Source: Bacteroidota bacterium (lineage in GTDB: Bacteria; Bacteroidota; Bacteroidia; Chitinophagales; Chitinophagaceae). Taken from it: a stretch of DNA of 64,000 bases. Positions 42,677 to 51,711 of this stretch are shown piece after piece. The stretch covers positions 62,001 to 126,000 of the forward strand of contig JAEZGI010000035.1 of the NCBI GenBank assembly GCA_023416995.1, in the 5' to 3' direction. Under the pieces are notes generated by a model. That model worked only from the letters and a program-made list of their open reading frames with translations. It did no database searches and was not told the origin of the DNA. The position numbers were made by a program, and so were the translations under genes. Position 1 is the stretch's first letter; every line of letters starts with the position of its first letter.

Positions 42677-44257
42677 TTAAGCTTTATACTGAGGTACGAT
42701 GTTATTCGCAAGCTCAACCATTTTCTTTAATCCGTCTTCAGGAAGATTTCCTTTTTTGAATTCAGCAAGCACCTGTGGCAACTTGTTTTCCATTTCTAAA
42801 AGGAAATGTTCTTCGAATTCTTTCACACGACGTACTGCTACTTCACGCAACAATCCTTGTGTACCAAGATAGATGATTGCAACTTGTTTCTCAACAGCAA
42901 CTGGTGAATATTGAAGTTGTTTCAATACTTCCACGTTACGTGCACCTTTATCAAGAACAACCTTTGTTGCCGCATCAAGGTCACCACCGAACTTAGAGAA
43001 AGCTTCCATTTCACGGTATAATGCCTGGTCAAGTTTCAATGTACCCGAAACCTTCTTCATTGATTTGATCTGAGCGTTACCACCCACACGGCTAACCGAA
43101 ATACCCACGTTGATTGCAGGACGGATACCGGCGTTGAACAGGTTAGACTCAAGGAATATCTGGCCATCAGTGATCGAGATCACGTTGGTTGGAATATAAG
43201 CCGATACGTCACCCGCTTGTGTTTCAATGATTGGAAGTGCTGTCAGTGATCCTCCTCCTTTAACTAGGTGGCGGATAGACTCCGGCAGGTCATTCATATC
43301 TTTTGCTACGCTGTCATCATTGATAACTTTTGCAGCACGCTCCAGCAAACGACTGTGCAGATAGAACACATCACCAGGATAGGCTTCACGGCCAGGCGGA
43401 CGACGAAGCAGCAGGGAAACCTCACGGTATGCTACCGCTTGTTTAGAGAGATCATCGTAAATGATCAATGCCGGACGACCGGTATCACGGAAAAATTCAC
43501 CGATTGCAGCACCCGCGAACGGAGCGTAGAACTGTAATGGTGCAGGATCAGATGCAGATGCAGCAACGATGGTAGTATAAGCCATTGCTCCATTATCTTC
43601 CAGTGTTTTCATAACACCAGCAATGGTTGAAGCTTTCTGACCGATTGCAACATAGATACAGAACACCGGTTTACCGGCAGCGTAAAATTCTTTCTGGTTG
43701 ATAATCGTATCAACAGCAATAGCGGTTTTACCAGTCTGACGGTCACCAATGATCAACTCACGCTGACCGCGACCAATTGGAATCATCGCATCGATCGCTT
43801 TGAGACCAGTCTGAAGAGGTTCCTTTACCGGCTCACGGAACACAACGCCAGGCGCTTTGCGTTCCAGCGGCATTTCATATTTTTCACCGGCGATAGGTCC
43901 CTTACCATCGATAGGTTCGCCCAATGTATTTACAACACGACCCAGCATCCCCTCTCCTACATTAATAGAAGCGATCTTGCCTGTACGTTTAACTTTTGCA
44001 CCTTCTTTAACTGCGCTGGAGTCGCCCATAAGAACCACACCAACGTTATCTTCTTCGAGGTTCAATGCAATTGCACGAACGCCGTTTTCGAATTCCACCA
44101 GTTCCCCGCTGCTCACGTTGTTCAGACCGTAAACGCGTGCAATACCATCTCCCACCTGTAATACAGTACCAACTTCCTCCAGGTCGGCCGAAGCATTAAA
44201 GTTGCTCAACTGCTGACGCAGTATCGCCGAAATTTCGTCTGGCTTAATTTCTACCAT
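42677..44257 (-). CDS. atpA: ATP synthase F1 subunit alpha
   Basis: A full-length, 526-residue alpha subunit of the F1 head, which binds nucleotide at non-catalytic sites. It shows Walker A GDRQTGKT at about 172-179, the arginine finger in the SVSRVGG segment and the family start with the DEISAILRQQL region. It is the last gene of the operon atpB-E-F-H-A; the gamma gene that normally follows is absent and a strong terminator comes instead. Confidence 0.97.
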   Translation of the reverse strand: MVEIKPDEISAILRQQLSNFNASADLEEVGTVLQVGDGIARVYGLNNVSSGELVEFENGVRAIALNLEEDNVGVVLMGDSSAVKEGAKVKRTGKIASINVGEGMLGRVVNTLGEPIDGKGPIAGEKYEMPLERKAPGVVFREPVKEPLQTGLKAIDAMIPIGRGQRELIIGDRQTGKTAIAVDTIINQKEFYAAGKPVFCIYVAIGQKASTIAGVMKTLEDNGAMAYTTIVAASASDPAPLQFYAPFAGAAIGEFFRDTGRPALIIYDDLSKQAVAYREVSLLLRRPPGREAYPGDVFYLHSRLLERAAKVINDDSVAKDMNDLPESIRHLVKGGGSLTALPIIETQAGDVSAYIPTNVISITDGQIFLESNLFNAGIRPAINVGISVSRVGGNAQIKSMKKVSGTLKLDQALYREMEAFSKFGGDLDAATKVVLDKGARNVEVLKQLQYSPVAVEKQVAIIYLGTQGLLREVAVRRVKEFEEHFLLEMENKLPQVLAEFKKGNLPEDGLKKMVELANNIVPQYKA

Positions 44258-44305
44258 GTTATATTGTTTTTTTTACCTTTTTATTGTTAGTTGTTTACTA
44301 TTCCG

Positions 44306-44869
44306 TTAACGGATCTTGTAAACAAAGTCATTGCTCATAAACTGTTGCTTGATCATATTCAGATCATAGCTGATGCTGGCGTCTACCAGCGTGTCGCCCA
44401 TTTGTAAAACAAAACCTCCGATAATGTCAGGATCAACCTCAGCCTTCAGTTCTATGTTTTGTAAAGAGGTTGTAGCCTTAATTTTATCGATGAGCGTGTT
44501 TTTTAAAGTATCACTTGCTTCAGTTGCGGTAGTAAGTTTAACCACGAATATATCCTTGATCTCTTTATACTGCTCAATGAATGCGGTGATAATCTCAGGG
44601 AGATTAGCTTCACGACCTTTCAGAATAAGTAACCGGTTAAAGCCGGCCACCAGTTCACTTACCTTTCCATTTGTAACCGATTCAAGAATCGCCTGCTTTT
44701 TGTCGGGTGTAATAACAGGGCTTTTCAGGATCACTACAAACTCACGGCTTTCACGGCAAACAGATTGCAGGTACAACATGTCGTTGTAAACCTGGTCAAG
44801 CTGGTTCCTTTCTATCGCTAACCCAATCAGGCTTTTTGCGTATCTGCCTGCTAAACGGGGATTTTGCAT
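44306..44869 (-). CDS. atpH: ATP synthase F1 subunit delta
   Basis: A 187-residue protein with the OSCP/delta pattern: RLAGRYAKSLIGLAIE at the N-terminus, helical domain to about 105, and the C-terminal signature PDIIGGFVLQMGDTLVDASI. It links the F1 head to the peripheral stalk b subunit. Its position between atpF and atpA is the normal one. Confidence 0.94.
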   Translation of the reverse strand: MQNPRLAGRYAKSLIGLAIERNQLDQVYNDMLYLQSVCRESREFVVILKSPVITPDKKQAILESVTNGKVSELVAGFNRLLILKGREANLPEIITAFIEQYKEIKDIFVVKLTTATEASDTLKNTLIDKIKATTSLQNIELKAEVDPDIIGGFVLQMGDTLVDASISYDLNMIKQQFMSNDFVYKIR

Positions 44870-44896
44870 AATGCTCTTTTACTGTTTAAATGGGGC

Positions 44897-45391
44897 TCAA
44901 TTCAATTTCACATCTTCTGCCAACTGGCGGATGTAAGTTTCCTGGTCGTTTTTGCTTTGCAATTCGCGGCGAAGTACTTTTTCAGCCACATCAATAACCA
45001 GCAAACCAACCTGGTTTTTCACATCGGTCAACGCAGCCATCTTTTGTTGCTGAATGGCAGCATTGGCCTCAGAAATGATCTTGTTCGCTTCCACTTTAGC
45101 CTGTTCTTTAGCGTCATTGATCATTTTGTCTTTGATATCACGCGCTTCTTTAAGAATCTGTGCTCTTTCTTCGCGGGCTTTTGCCAACAAAGCTTCGTTT
45201 TCACTCTTCATCTGCGCCATTTCCGCTTTCACTCTTTCTGCAGTGGCGATAGATTCTGCAATACCGGTTTCACGCTCTTTCAAAGAGGCAAGAATCGGCT
45301 TCCAGGCAAATTTCTTCAGGATAAAAAACACAATGCCGAAAGCCAGCAAGGTCCAAAGCAGTAGTCCAAACGAGGGGGTAAGTAAATCCAT
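44897..45391 (-). CDS. atpF: ATP synthase F0 subunit b
   Basis: A 164-residue stalk protein: one N-terminal membrane helix (about 6-26, FGLLLWTLLAFGIVFFILKKF) and a long, highly charged coiled coil rich in Ala, Glu and Lys to the C-terminus. It is the usual length for this family and lies between atpE and atpH. Confidence 0.94.
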   Translation of the reverse strand: MDLLTPSFGLLLWTLLAFGIVFFILKKFAWKPILASLKERETGIAESIATAERVKAEMAQMKSENEALLAKAREERAQILKEARDIKDKMINDAKEQAKVEANKIISEANAAIQQQKMAALTDVKNQVGLLVIDVAEKVLRRELQSKNDQETYIRQLAEDVKLN

Positions 45392-45471
45392 TTTTATATA
45401 TGTTTTTCAGCTTGATTCAGAAGGATTACTGCATTCGCCGCCCTTTGCTTTGAATGCAGTAATAAGTTTGA

Positions 45472-45720
45472 CTAAACGAACATAGCCAGGATACCTGCGA
45501 TAACTGCGAAAAGGGCAACACCCTCAATAAACGCAGCAGTCAGGATCATGTTAGCACGAATGTCGTTGCTGGCTTCGGGTTGACGGGCTATAGCTTCAAC
45601 AGCTCCTTTACCAATCTGACCGATACCAATACCAGCTCCAATGGCAGCTAAACCCGCTCCCAATGCACCGCCGGCATTCGCCCAGGGCACTTCGCTTAAC
45701 AAAATTGTCAGAAGATCCAT
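45472..45720 (-). CDS. atpE: ATP synthase F0 subunit c
   Basis: An 82-residue proteolipid with two helices: a glycine-rich first helix (GAGLAAIGAGIGIGQIGKGAVEA), the polar loop RQPEAS, and a second helix with the ion-binding Glu in AAFIEGVALFAV. The Glu is followed by Gly-Val rather than the Ser/Thr ligands of sodium-type rings, so proton coupling is inferred. Confidence 0.95.
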   Translation of the reverse strand: MDLLTILLSEVPWANAGGALGAGLAAIGAGIGIGQIGKGAVEAIARQPEASNDIRANMILTAAFIEGVALFAVIAGILAMFV

Positions 45721-45753
45721 AATTGTGTTTTTATATCTGATTAAAAAAGACGC

Positions 45754-46908
45754 TTAGATAATTACCGGATCATCGTATCCTTCTTTTTTAGGATGATGAT
45801 GATCGTCTTCATGATGATGTGTTTCTTCAATCGCCTGCCCGATAAACACCGCGGTCAGGTTTGTGAAGATAAATGCCTGGATAAAGGCAACCAACACTTC
45901 GATCATGTAAATGAATACTGTAAATGCAATTGAAATGGGCGAGAAACCCCAGCCGATCGCTGCACTCAATCCACCGAAAATAAAGATCAGTGAAATCAGA
46001 CAGATGATGATAATGTGACCCGCCAGCATGTTTGCAAAAAGACGAATGATCAATGCAAACGGCTTGGTGAAAATACCCAGGATCTCAACAGGGATCAGGA
46101 TCGCCTTGATACCACCAGGCACCGGAGGATTGAAAATATGGCTCCAGTAATGCTTGTTGCCACTAAATGTCACCACTATAAATGAAATTACTCCAAGTAC
46201 AGCCGTGAAAGCGATATTACCGGTTACGTTAGCAGCACCAGGTATAAGCCCGAATATGTTATTGATAAGAATGAAAAAGAAAATAGTCAGCAGATAAGGC
46301 AGGTACTTTTCGTATTTATGACCAAGATTTGGTTTTGCAACCTCATCACGTACAAATGTGATCACCGGTTCGATTGCGTTCTGTAAACCGGTCGGCGCCT
46401 GTTTTACTCCAACCCCGGTTTTGTACTTTTTAGCGATATTCAACATGATGATCACCAAAACAACCAATGCCAGTATCATCTGAACAACATTGCGTGTAAG
46501 TGACAGATCATACACCTGCACGGTTTCATCAACTGCCCCATCAGCAGTAACTGCATGAATCTTTCCATGTTCCAGTTTATAGCCGTTGTACACTTCGTGA
46601 CCATGATGGAATTTGGAAGACATGAAAACATCAAATCCTTTCTGGGGAGAATAGAGTATCACCGGCAGAGGGATCGAAACATGGTGTTGCTCACCGTCAG
46701 CGCCTTTGTATGACAAAAAGTGAAACTGGTGCGCGTCCAGAACGTGTTCAAAAATCACTTCGTTGGCATTGAAACCCTCCTTTTGAGTATGTTCCTCCTC
46801 CTGTGTATCGGGACCGTTATGATGCTGAGCCACAGAGACCTGTGAAAACAGGACCAGACTCAAGCTAAAAACCGCCACCAATAAGCATTTAACGCGTTTT
46901 ACCAGCAT
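45754..46908 (-). CDS. atpB: ATP synthase F0 subunit a
   Basis: A 384-residue subunit, longer than the E. coli form because of an N-terminal signal peptide (about 1-27, ending VSVAQ) and an exported domain of about 110 residues, both common in Bacteroidota. The essential Arg is in LIIRLFANMLAGH. The C-terminus carries a His/Asp-rich tail (ETHHHEDDHHHPKK) that may bind metal or simply be low complexity. It opens the ATP synthase operon behind a good promoter. Confidence 0.95.
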   Translation of the reverse strand: MLVKRVKCLLVAVFSLSLVLFSQVSVAQHHNGPDTQEEEHTQKEGFNANEVIFEHVLDAHQFHFLSYKGADGEQHHVSIPLPVILYSPQKGFDVFMSSKFHHGHEVYNGYKLEHGKIHAVTADGAVDETVQVYDLSLTRNVVQMILALVVLVIIMLNIAKKYKTGVGVKQAPTGLQNAIEPVITFVRDEVAKPNLGHKYEKYLPYLLTIFFFILINNIFGLIPGAANVTGNIAFTAVLGVISFIVVTFSGNKHYWSHIFNPPVPGGIKAILIPVEILGIFTKPFALIIRLFANMLAGHIIIICLISLIFIFGGLSAAIGWGFSPISIAFTVFIYMIEVLVAFIQAFIFTNLTAVFIGQAIEETHHHEDDHHHPKKEGYDDPVII

Positions 46909-46928
46909 ACCGTTCTGTAAATTTGGCG

Positions 46929-46936
46929 CAAAGATA
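46929..46936 (-). promoter_or_regulatory. -7 promoter box of the ATP synthase operon
   Basis: Minus-strand TATCTTTG, an exact TAnnTTTG, 20 bases before the atpB ATG, with T-rich sequence (TTTTATTT) at the -33 position. The operon thus has its own promoter and is separate from the ABC exporter gene upstream. Confidence 0.55.
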
Positions 46937-46986
46937 AGAAGGGATAGATTAAATAAAAGTGTTTTGCCAGAAAAGGGGAAAGAATT

Positions 46987-48771
46987 TTACGAAACCGCCT
47001 CCACCTTGGCAAACTGCATTTCGTACAATTTGGCATAAAAGCCACTTTTCGCCAGCAACTCATCGTGTGTGCCGATCTCTTTGATCTCTCCCTTATCCAG
47101 AACGATGATCTTGTCAGCTTTACGGATCGTACTCAGCCGGTGAGCAATCACGATCGACGTACGGCCCTGGATCAGGGTATCCGTTGCTTTTTGAATCAAC
47201 AACTCACTCTCTGTGTCTATGGAAGAAGTGGCCTCGTCAAGGATCAGGATGGATGGGTTGTACAGCAGGGCCCGTATAAATGAAAGCAACTGCCGCTGAC
47301 CGAGGCTCAGTGAGCTTCCTCTTTCCATCACCTTATAATCGTATCCACCGGGCAACCTCATGATAAAGTCATGCATATCAATCATTTTTGCCGCATTCAT
47401 CACCTGCTCCTGCGAAATCCCGGGGTTCCGGAGCGTGAGATTATCCATTACGGAGCCAGAGAAAAGAAACACATCCTGCAAGACCACTCCAATGTTTTTG
47501 CGCAGCAGGTCAAGCCGGTACTCGTTGATATCGACGTCGTCAATACGGATTGCGCCCTTTTGAATGTGGTACAGTCTGTTCAAAAGGCTGATGATCGATG
47601 TTTTACCACTGCCGGTGTGACCAACCAAAGCAGCAGTTTCACCGGGCTTCAACTCAAAATGGATGTCTTTCAATACATAATTATCATCATTATAAGCAAA
47701 GGACACATGATGGAAATTTACCTTTCCCTTTACCTCTGTTGGTGCGTGTGTACCGGTATCGAGGGTTACATCAGGATTATCAAGCACTTTAAACACCCTT
47801 TCGCTGGCCACCATACCCATCTGTAACACGTTGAATTTATCTGCGATCACCCGAAGGGGGCGAAACAACAGGTTGAGACAGAGGTAAAAAGAGACCATTT
47901 TACCCAGCAAGGCACTTGCTTCGGCCGCAGGCATGCCCACAGCATTGGTAGCTGCCCACCAAACCATCATACCGGTTCCTACTGCCAGCACAATCTCGAC
48001 GATCGGGAAGAAAACTGAATAAGCAAAAATGGCTTTGATGTTTGCTTTTTTATGCTCCGTGTTGATCCTGTTGAATTTTTCAGTTTCTCTTTCTTCTGCC
48101 GCAAACGACTGTACAATCTGCATCCCCGTAATGTGTTCCTGAACAAAAGCATTCAGCTGAGCAACGGCATTACGGACACGGATAAACGATTTGTTGACAC
48201 TTTCCTTGAAGAAGTAGGTAGCTACAATCAGGAACGGAAACGCAGCCAGCGAAATGAGTGTGAGCCGCCAGTCTACATAAAACATGAAACCCAGGATAGC
48301 TATAATAGAAAGCAGGTCGGCAATGATAGGAATAAGACCATCTGCAAAGATGTCGTTAATGGCCTCAATATCGTTGATGGTCCGCGTTGTGAGGGTTCCA
48401 ATGGGAGTCTGATCAAACTGTGAAAGATTGAGTCCCAATACTTTTTCATATACTGCTACCCGAAGATCTTTTACCACTGTTTGTCCCAGCCACGCGGTAA
48501 GAAAGGTGAAATAGAACCGGAATGCGGTTTCGAGTAAGAGCAGTCCAATCTGGATCACCGTGATCCAGATGATCCAGTCGATCTTGCCAAGTTTGATGAA
48601 ATCGTTAATGGTGAGTTGAATCAGGTAGGGTCGCACGGGCGATAACACTGCGAGCACAATGGCAAGCACCAGCGAAATATAGAATTTCTTCCTGTATGGC
48701 TTTGCGTATTGAAATACCCGTCGCAGCAACCGAAGATCCAGTAATCTTTTCCCCTTTAACTTTTCCGGCAT
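46987..48771 (-). CDS. ABC exporter, MsbA-like (fused permease and ATPase)
   Basis: A 594-residue half-transporter: six membrane helices (about 30-330) and a C-terminal ATPase with Walker A GHTGSGKT, signature LSLGQRQLLS, Walker B ILILDEATSS and the switch His in IAHRLST. It probably acts as a homodimer exporting lipid or drug-like substrates. MsbA-type function is possible but cannot be fixed from sequence alone. It lies 78 bases upstream of atpB on the same strand. Confidence 0.92.
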   Translation of the reverse strand: MPEKLKGKRLLDLRLLRRVFQYAKPYRKKFYISLVLAIVLAVLSPVRPYLIQLTINDFIKLGKIDWIIWITVIQIGLLLLETAFRFYFTFLTAWLGQTVVKDLRVAVYEKVLGLNLSQFDQTPIGTLTTRTINDIEAINDIFADGLIPIIADLLSIIAILGFMFYVDWRLTLISLAAFPFLIVATYFFKESVNKSFIRVRNAVAQLNAFVQEHITGMQIVQSFAAEERETEKFNRINTEHKKANIKAIFAYSVFFPIVEIVLAVGTGMMVWWAATNAVGMPAAEASALLGKMVSFYLCLNLLFRPLRVIADKFNVLQMGMVASERVFKVLDNPDVTLDTGTHAPTEVKGKVNFHHVSFAYNDDNYVLKDIHFELKPGETAALVGHTGSGKTSIISLLNRLYHIQKGAIRIDDVDINEYRLDLLRKNIGVVLQDVFLFSGSVMDNLTLRNPGISQEQVMNAAKMIDMHDFIMRLPGGYDYKVMERGSSLSLGQRQLLSFIRALLYNPSILILDEATSSIDTESELLIQKATDTLIQGRTSIVIAHRLSTIRKADKIIVLDKGEIKEIGTHDELLAKSGFYAKLYEMQFAKVEAVS

Positions 48772-48779
48772 AAGAGATG

Positions 48780-48787
48780 CAAATATA
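48780..48787 (-). promoter_or_regulatory. -7 promoter box of the ABC exporter gene
   Basis: Minus-strand TATATTTG, exact match, ending nine bases before the ATG at 48771, so the mRNA would be almost leaderless. No clear -33. Confidence 0.45.
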
Positions 48788-48868
48788 GCGAATTGGGGGT
48801 TGTAGGTTTGCCGTTCATCCTCTGGCTTCTTTAATTTCTGCTTGTGGTTTTATGCGGGAAGCCTGCGT

Positions 48869-48979
48869 GGGCGGCGGGCAGATCCTCTTTGGCCGCTGAT
48901 GCCGCGGCCTTCATGCGATGTTACGTTCCGGTGCACCCGCCGCGCCATAGGCGTCCAAAAAGGATCTGTCCAGCCGCCC
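48869..48979. repeat. GC-rich REP-like inverted repeat, element 1
   Basis: Arms at 48869-48892 and 48955-48979 pair over about 21 bases in blocks (GGGCGGC, CAGATCCT, TTTGG with partners), broken by small mismatches. Between them is a smaller palindrome GGCCGC/GCGGCC (48891-48896, 48904-48909) and a GGTGCACC dyad. It is much richer in GC than its surroundings and has no coding features. The 510-base gap 48772-49281 holds this element, element 2 and little else. Confidence 0.7.
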
Positions 48980-49170
48980 GGGTCAGTTTCCATGCACAAA
49001 CCCATGCAGCCTTATTCTGCAACCGAAGATGATCAACAATCAACAACCTGGAGGTGTGGGGGGAGTAAATATTCAGAAATTAGTTGGCCGTTTCAATAAC
49101 CATATTCTTACATTTTATCACCATGTAAAAACCATACTGCATCCCCAACCCCCACTTATGAATGCGGGGT

Positions 49171-49267
49171 GGGCGGGGGCGGCAGGGGCGCCTTTGATTT
49201 CGCACCCGCACATAAAGTAACTCTTTGTCGACAGGCGAAATCAGCAGCGCCCCTGCCGCCCCCGCCC
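49171..49267. repeat. GC-rich REP-like inverted repeat, element 2
   Basis: A perfect 21-bp stem (49171-49191 with 49247-49267), a 4 by 4 internal loop and a second perfect 8-bp stem GATTTCGC/GCGAAATC (49196-49203 with 49235-49242), leaving a 31-base loop. It ends 14 bases from the stop of the next gene. The composition (GGGCGGGGGC type arms) recalls element 1, and both resemble the REP-like palindromes found in many copies in Bacteroidota genomes. Confidence 0.8.
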
Positions 49268-49281
49268 GCCACAAATGAATT

Positions 49282-51492
49282 TTACTCTTCCATCTGTTTC
49301 CGGTAAGCCTTGATGAATATAGCCCCAAGATTTTTATATGGGGGAATGTAATCATCGAACTTTTCTTTCGCAGCCGCATCATTGCGGAACCGGCCACTAA
49401 GATCCTTCCACATAGATATCCAGTCGATATCTTTCCCGGCAACAAGTGAGTTGTTGATTGCCTGGATGATCGGTTCATTTACTGTTTTTGTGCCCACCTG
49501 TTTGGAAGAAATAATATGGGCATCAGAACTGATCGTCAACACTTCGTTGAGGTTATTATAACCACCGCATGACCCCAACACCACGATATGCGCTGACGAG
49601 GGAAGATTCTTCAGTGTCGACGCCAGGTGATAACTATGACCACGATGAATCACCACTGTCGGCCGCAGATTTTTCTGCTGCATGTATTCCATCATAGCCT
49701 GTTGCGCGGCAGCATCCGGATCGTTTTCTCCGTATAATGGCTTGTTTGCGAATATTGTCACCGGTTTACCACGGGTTGAAGTGATGGTTACCCACTGGCG
49801 CGAAGGGTTTTCTGCCACTTTCCATTCGGGGCGACCATTAAACATCGCCATAAAATTGATATAGGAATTTTGCCCGTCCTTGTCGTCATCACCGTAAAAA
49901 AAGACCTGTTGTACCACGCGTCCGCTTGAGTCGGTGAGAGCAGAATAATCGACTGAATATACCGGGGGGATGCCCAGTTTCGCAGAAAGATCAACCTTGC
50001 GGGCTGTATCTGCTGATTCAAACAGCACCTGTAACAGGTTATAAATAACCATCCCTTTTTTGTTCCGGTTGCGCACATTGACGGCGTAACTGTTCCGCAC
50101 TTCATCAAGAATGTATCTTGCTATTGCCGGGTTTTTATCCATGATGCTGCTGTAGGAGTCGGCTACATCTACGGCATCCTCGAGGTTTTTGGTGTCTTTT
50201 GACCGCTCGAGCCCGATCACAAAGGCTTTGATCAAAGTACTGTCATTTCCTTTGCCCATTTTTGCCATAAAATCATTCAGAGTGTTATAGCCGGCAGCCA
50301 TCTTGATGAACTTCCGGAAATAATCTCCATTTACACTCATCAGCAGGCTGTCTGATCTCGGCGTGGCCATCCGCTGAAAAATTCTTTTATACACATTAAG
50401 GTAACTGGACGTATAAATTTCATCTTCCCCTAAAACGATTAGATAATATAACTCTTGTGGTGTGAGTCCTTCAAGACGTTTGAACCGCACATTTTCATTT
50501 TCGACGGCATGTAAGGCATTTATCTCGCGAATAAAATAATCCTTCGCTTTGCGCGCCATCATGAAAGTAAGCGAACGCATTTCGAAAGCAGTATCACGTG
50601 TAGGTGGCAAAAGCCTGCGTGCATAATCGACACGCGTATTTACCATCAGGCGGTAATACTGAAAATCATTTTCTTTTACCTTATCAATATCAGCAATAGT
50701 GATCTTGCCGCTCAGTACATTATCAAGAAACGGAAAATAAAGCTGACCGCTTTTGCTCGTTGCCATCTGTGCAACCGTACGCACCAGGTTGTCCGGGTGG
50801 TTCCTGATCCGGGTTCCCAGTGCATTGCGGGAAGCAGCATAATCGTACAACTTACGAATATCGCGGTCCGCAGCAATCTTTATCAGCGAATCGGCATGTG
50901 GCAGATAAGGCGTTTTACGCAATTCGGGCAGAATTTCATCCGGGTAGCGATGCAGGTACTTCAGCAATACTGCGGTACGTGAAGATTGTGCGCCGGGATT
51001 TTCCGGCGGATAAATAAAGGTTTCAACCAGCAATTTTCCAACGCCGTACTCATGTGCCTCCACTACGGGTTCAAAACTGACACCCTGGCGGTCCAGTTCC
51101 ATGGCTCTTTCAAACGCCTCTATTAAAGCGGGAGCAATTGATGGAGAAAAATCCGATTTGTCGAACCGGTCAGCATAGCCTTTGACCAGCAGTTCAAGCG
51201 TGCGTAGGTATTTTGTTTTGGATTGCCCCGTTTGAGTAGAATCGAGCTCGATCCTTTCCTGTAACGCGTCCACCCCTTTCAGCATCGCTTCCGAAAGCAC
51301 TCGTTTCTGCATTTCATTCATCGGCACACGTATCCGGGCGTCCGGACCCACCAGTCGTTTTTGCTGCTTATCAACGTTCTCGTGCCAAAGCATCCGGTCG
51401 AATGATACTTTGAAAGGATAAGTTGTCTGGGCCAATACCCCGCTACCTGAAATCACTACCAGCAAGCCTACAGTAAGTAACAATTTATTCAT
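49282..51492 (-). CDS. Large exported protein with possible caspase-like C-terminal domain
   Basis: A 736-residue protein with a signal peptide (about 1-22, ending GVLAQ), a long alpha-helical region (about 30-500) with no named motif, and a C-terminal alpha/beta part. In the last third, strand TVVIHRGH (His at about 619) is followed after 23 residues by strand HIVVLGSCGGYN (Cys at about 642). A His at the end of one strand and a Cys at the end of the next is the layout of clan CD cysteine peptidases (caspase, gingipain, clostripain, CHAT). There is no T9SS domain or lipobox. I do not recognise the whole protein; the peptidase idea is inference. Confidence 0.6.
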   Translation of the reverse strand: MNKLLLTVGLLVVISGSGVLAQTTYPFKVSFDRMLWHENVDKQQKRLVGPDARIRVPMNEMQKRVLSEAMLKGVDALQERIELDSTQTGQSKTKYLRTLELLVKGYADRFDKSDFSPSIAPALIEAFERAMELDRQGVSFEPVVEAHEYGVGKLLVETFIYPPENPGAQSSRTAVLLKYLHRYPDEILPELRKTPYLPHADSLIKIAADRDIRKLYDYAASRNALGTRIRNHPDNLVRTVAQMATSKSGQLYFPFLDNVLSGKITIADIDKVKENDFQYYRLMVNTRVDYARRLLPPTRDTAFEMRSLTFMMARKAKDYFIREINALHAVENENVRFKRLEGLTPQELYYLIVLGEDEIYTSSYLNVYKRIFQRMATPRSDSLLMSVNGDYFRKFIKMAAGYNTLNDFMAKMGKGNDSTLIKAFVIGLERSKDTKNLEDAVDVADSYSSIMDKNPAIARYILDEVRNSYAVNVRNRNKKGMVIYNLLQVLFESADTARKVDLSAKLGIPPVYSVDYSALTDSSGRVVQQVFFYGDDDKDGQNSYINFMAMFNGRPEWKVAENPSRQWVTITSTRGKPVTIFANKPLYGENDPDAAAQQAMMEYMQQKNLRPTVVIHRGHSYHLASTLKNLPSSAHIVVLGSCGGYNNLNEVLTISSDAHIISSKQVGTKTVNEPIIQAINNSLVAGKDIDWISMWKDLSGRFRNDAAAKEKFDDYIPPYKNLGAIFIKAYRKQMEE

Positions 51493-51516
51493 AGAACAGA
51501 ACTGTGACAATTAGAG

Positions 51517-51524
51517 CAAATTTA
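51517..51524 (-). promoter_or_regulatory. -7 promoter box of the His/Cys protein gene
   Basis: Minus-strand TAAATTTG, exact match, 24 bases before the ATG at 51492. No clear -33. Confidence 0.45.
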
Positions 51525-51711
51525 CGTTCAATTAGTTGTATGGTACGGGCTTAATTTGCCCGGTTAATGTATTCAAACGCCGTACCGCGAATAAAAGTTT
51601 ACCAAACCATTTTTAACTTAACATGATCACTGTATTATCAAATTGTAAAGAAGCGCCTGCCATTTAATAAAAGCCTGCATTTACAGTAGGTTTGCGTAAA
51701 TTTTGTATTAA

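Noticed and set aside
48842..49220. Short plus-strand open frames in the 48.8-49.2 kb gap
   Set aside because: Their composition follows the inverted repeats (Gly/Ala/Arg-rich), with no start signals or recognisable motifs.
49080..49478. Open frame of 132 codons on the minus strand across the GC-rich repeat
   Set aside because: It overlaps the start of the repeat and the end of the His/Cys gene in another frame; its residues reflect the palindrome rather than a protein family.
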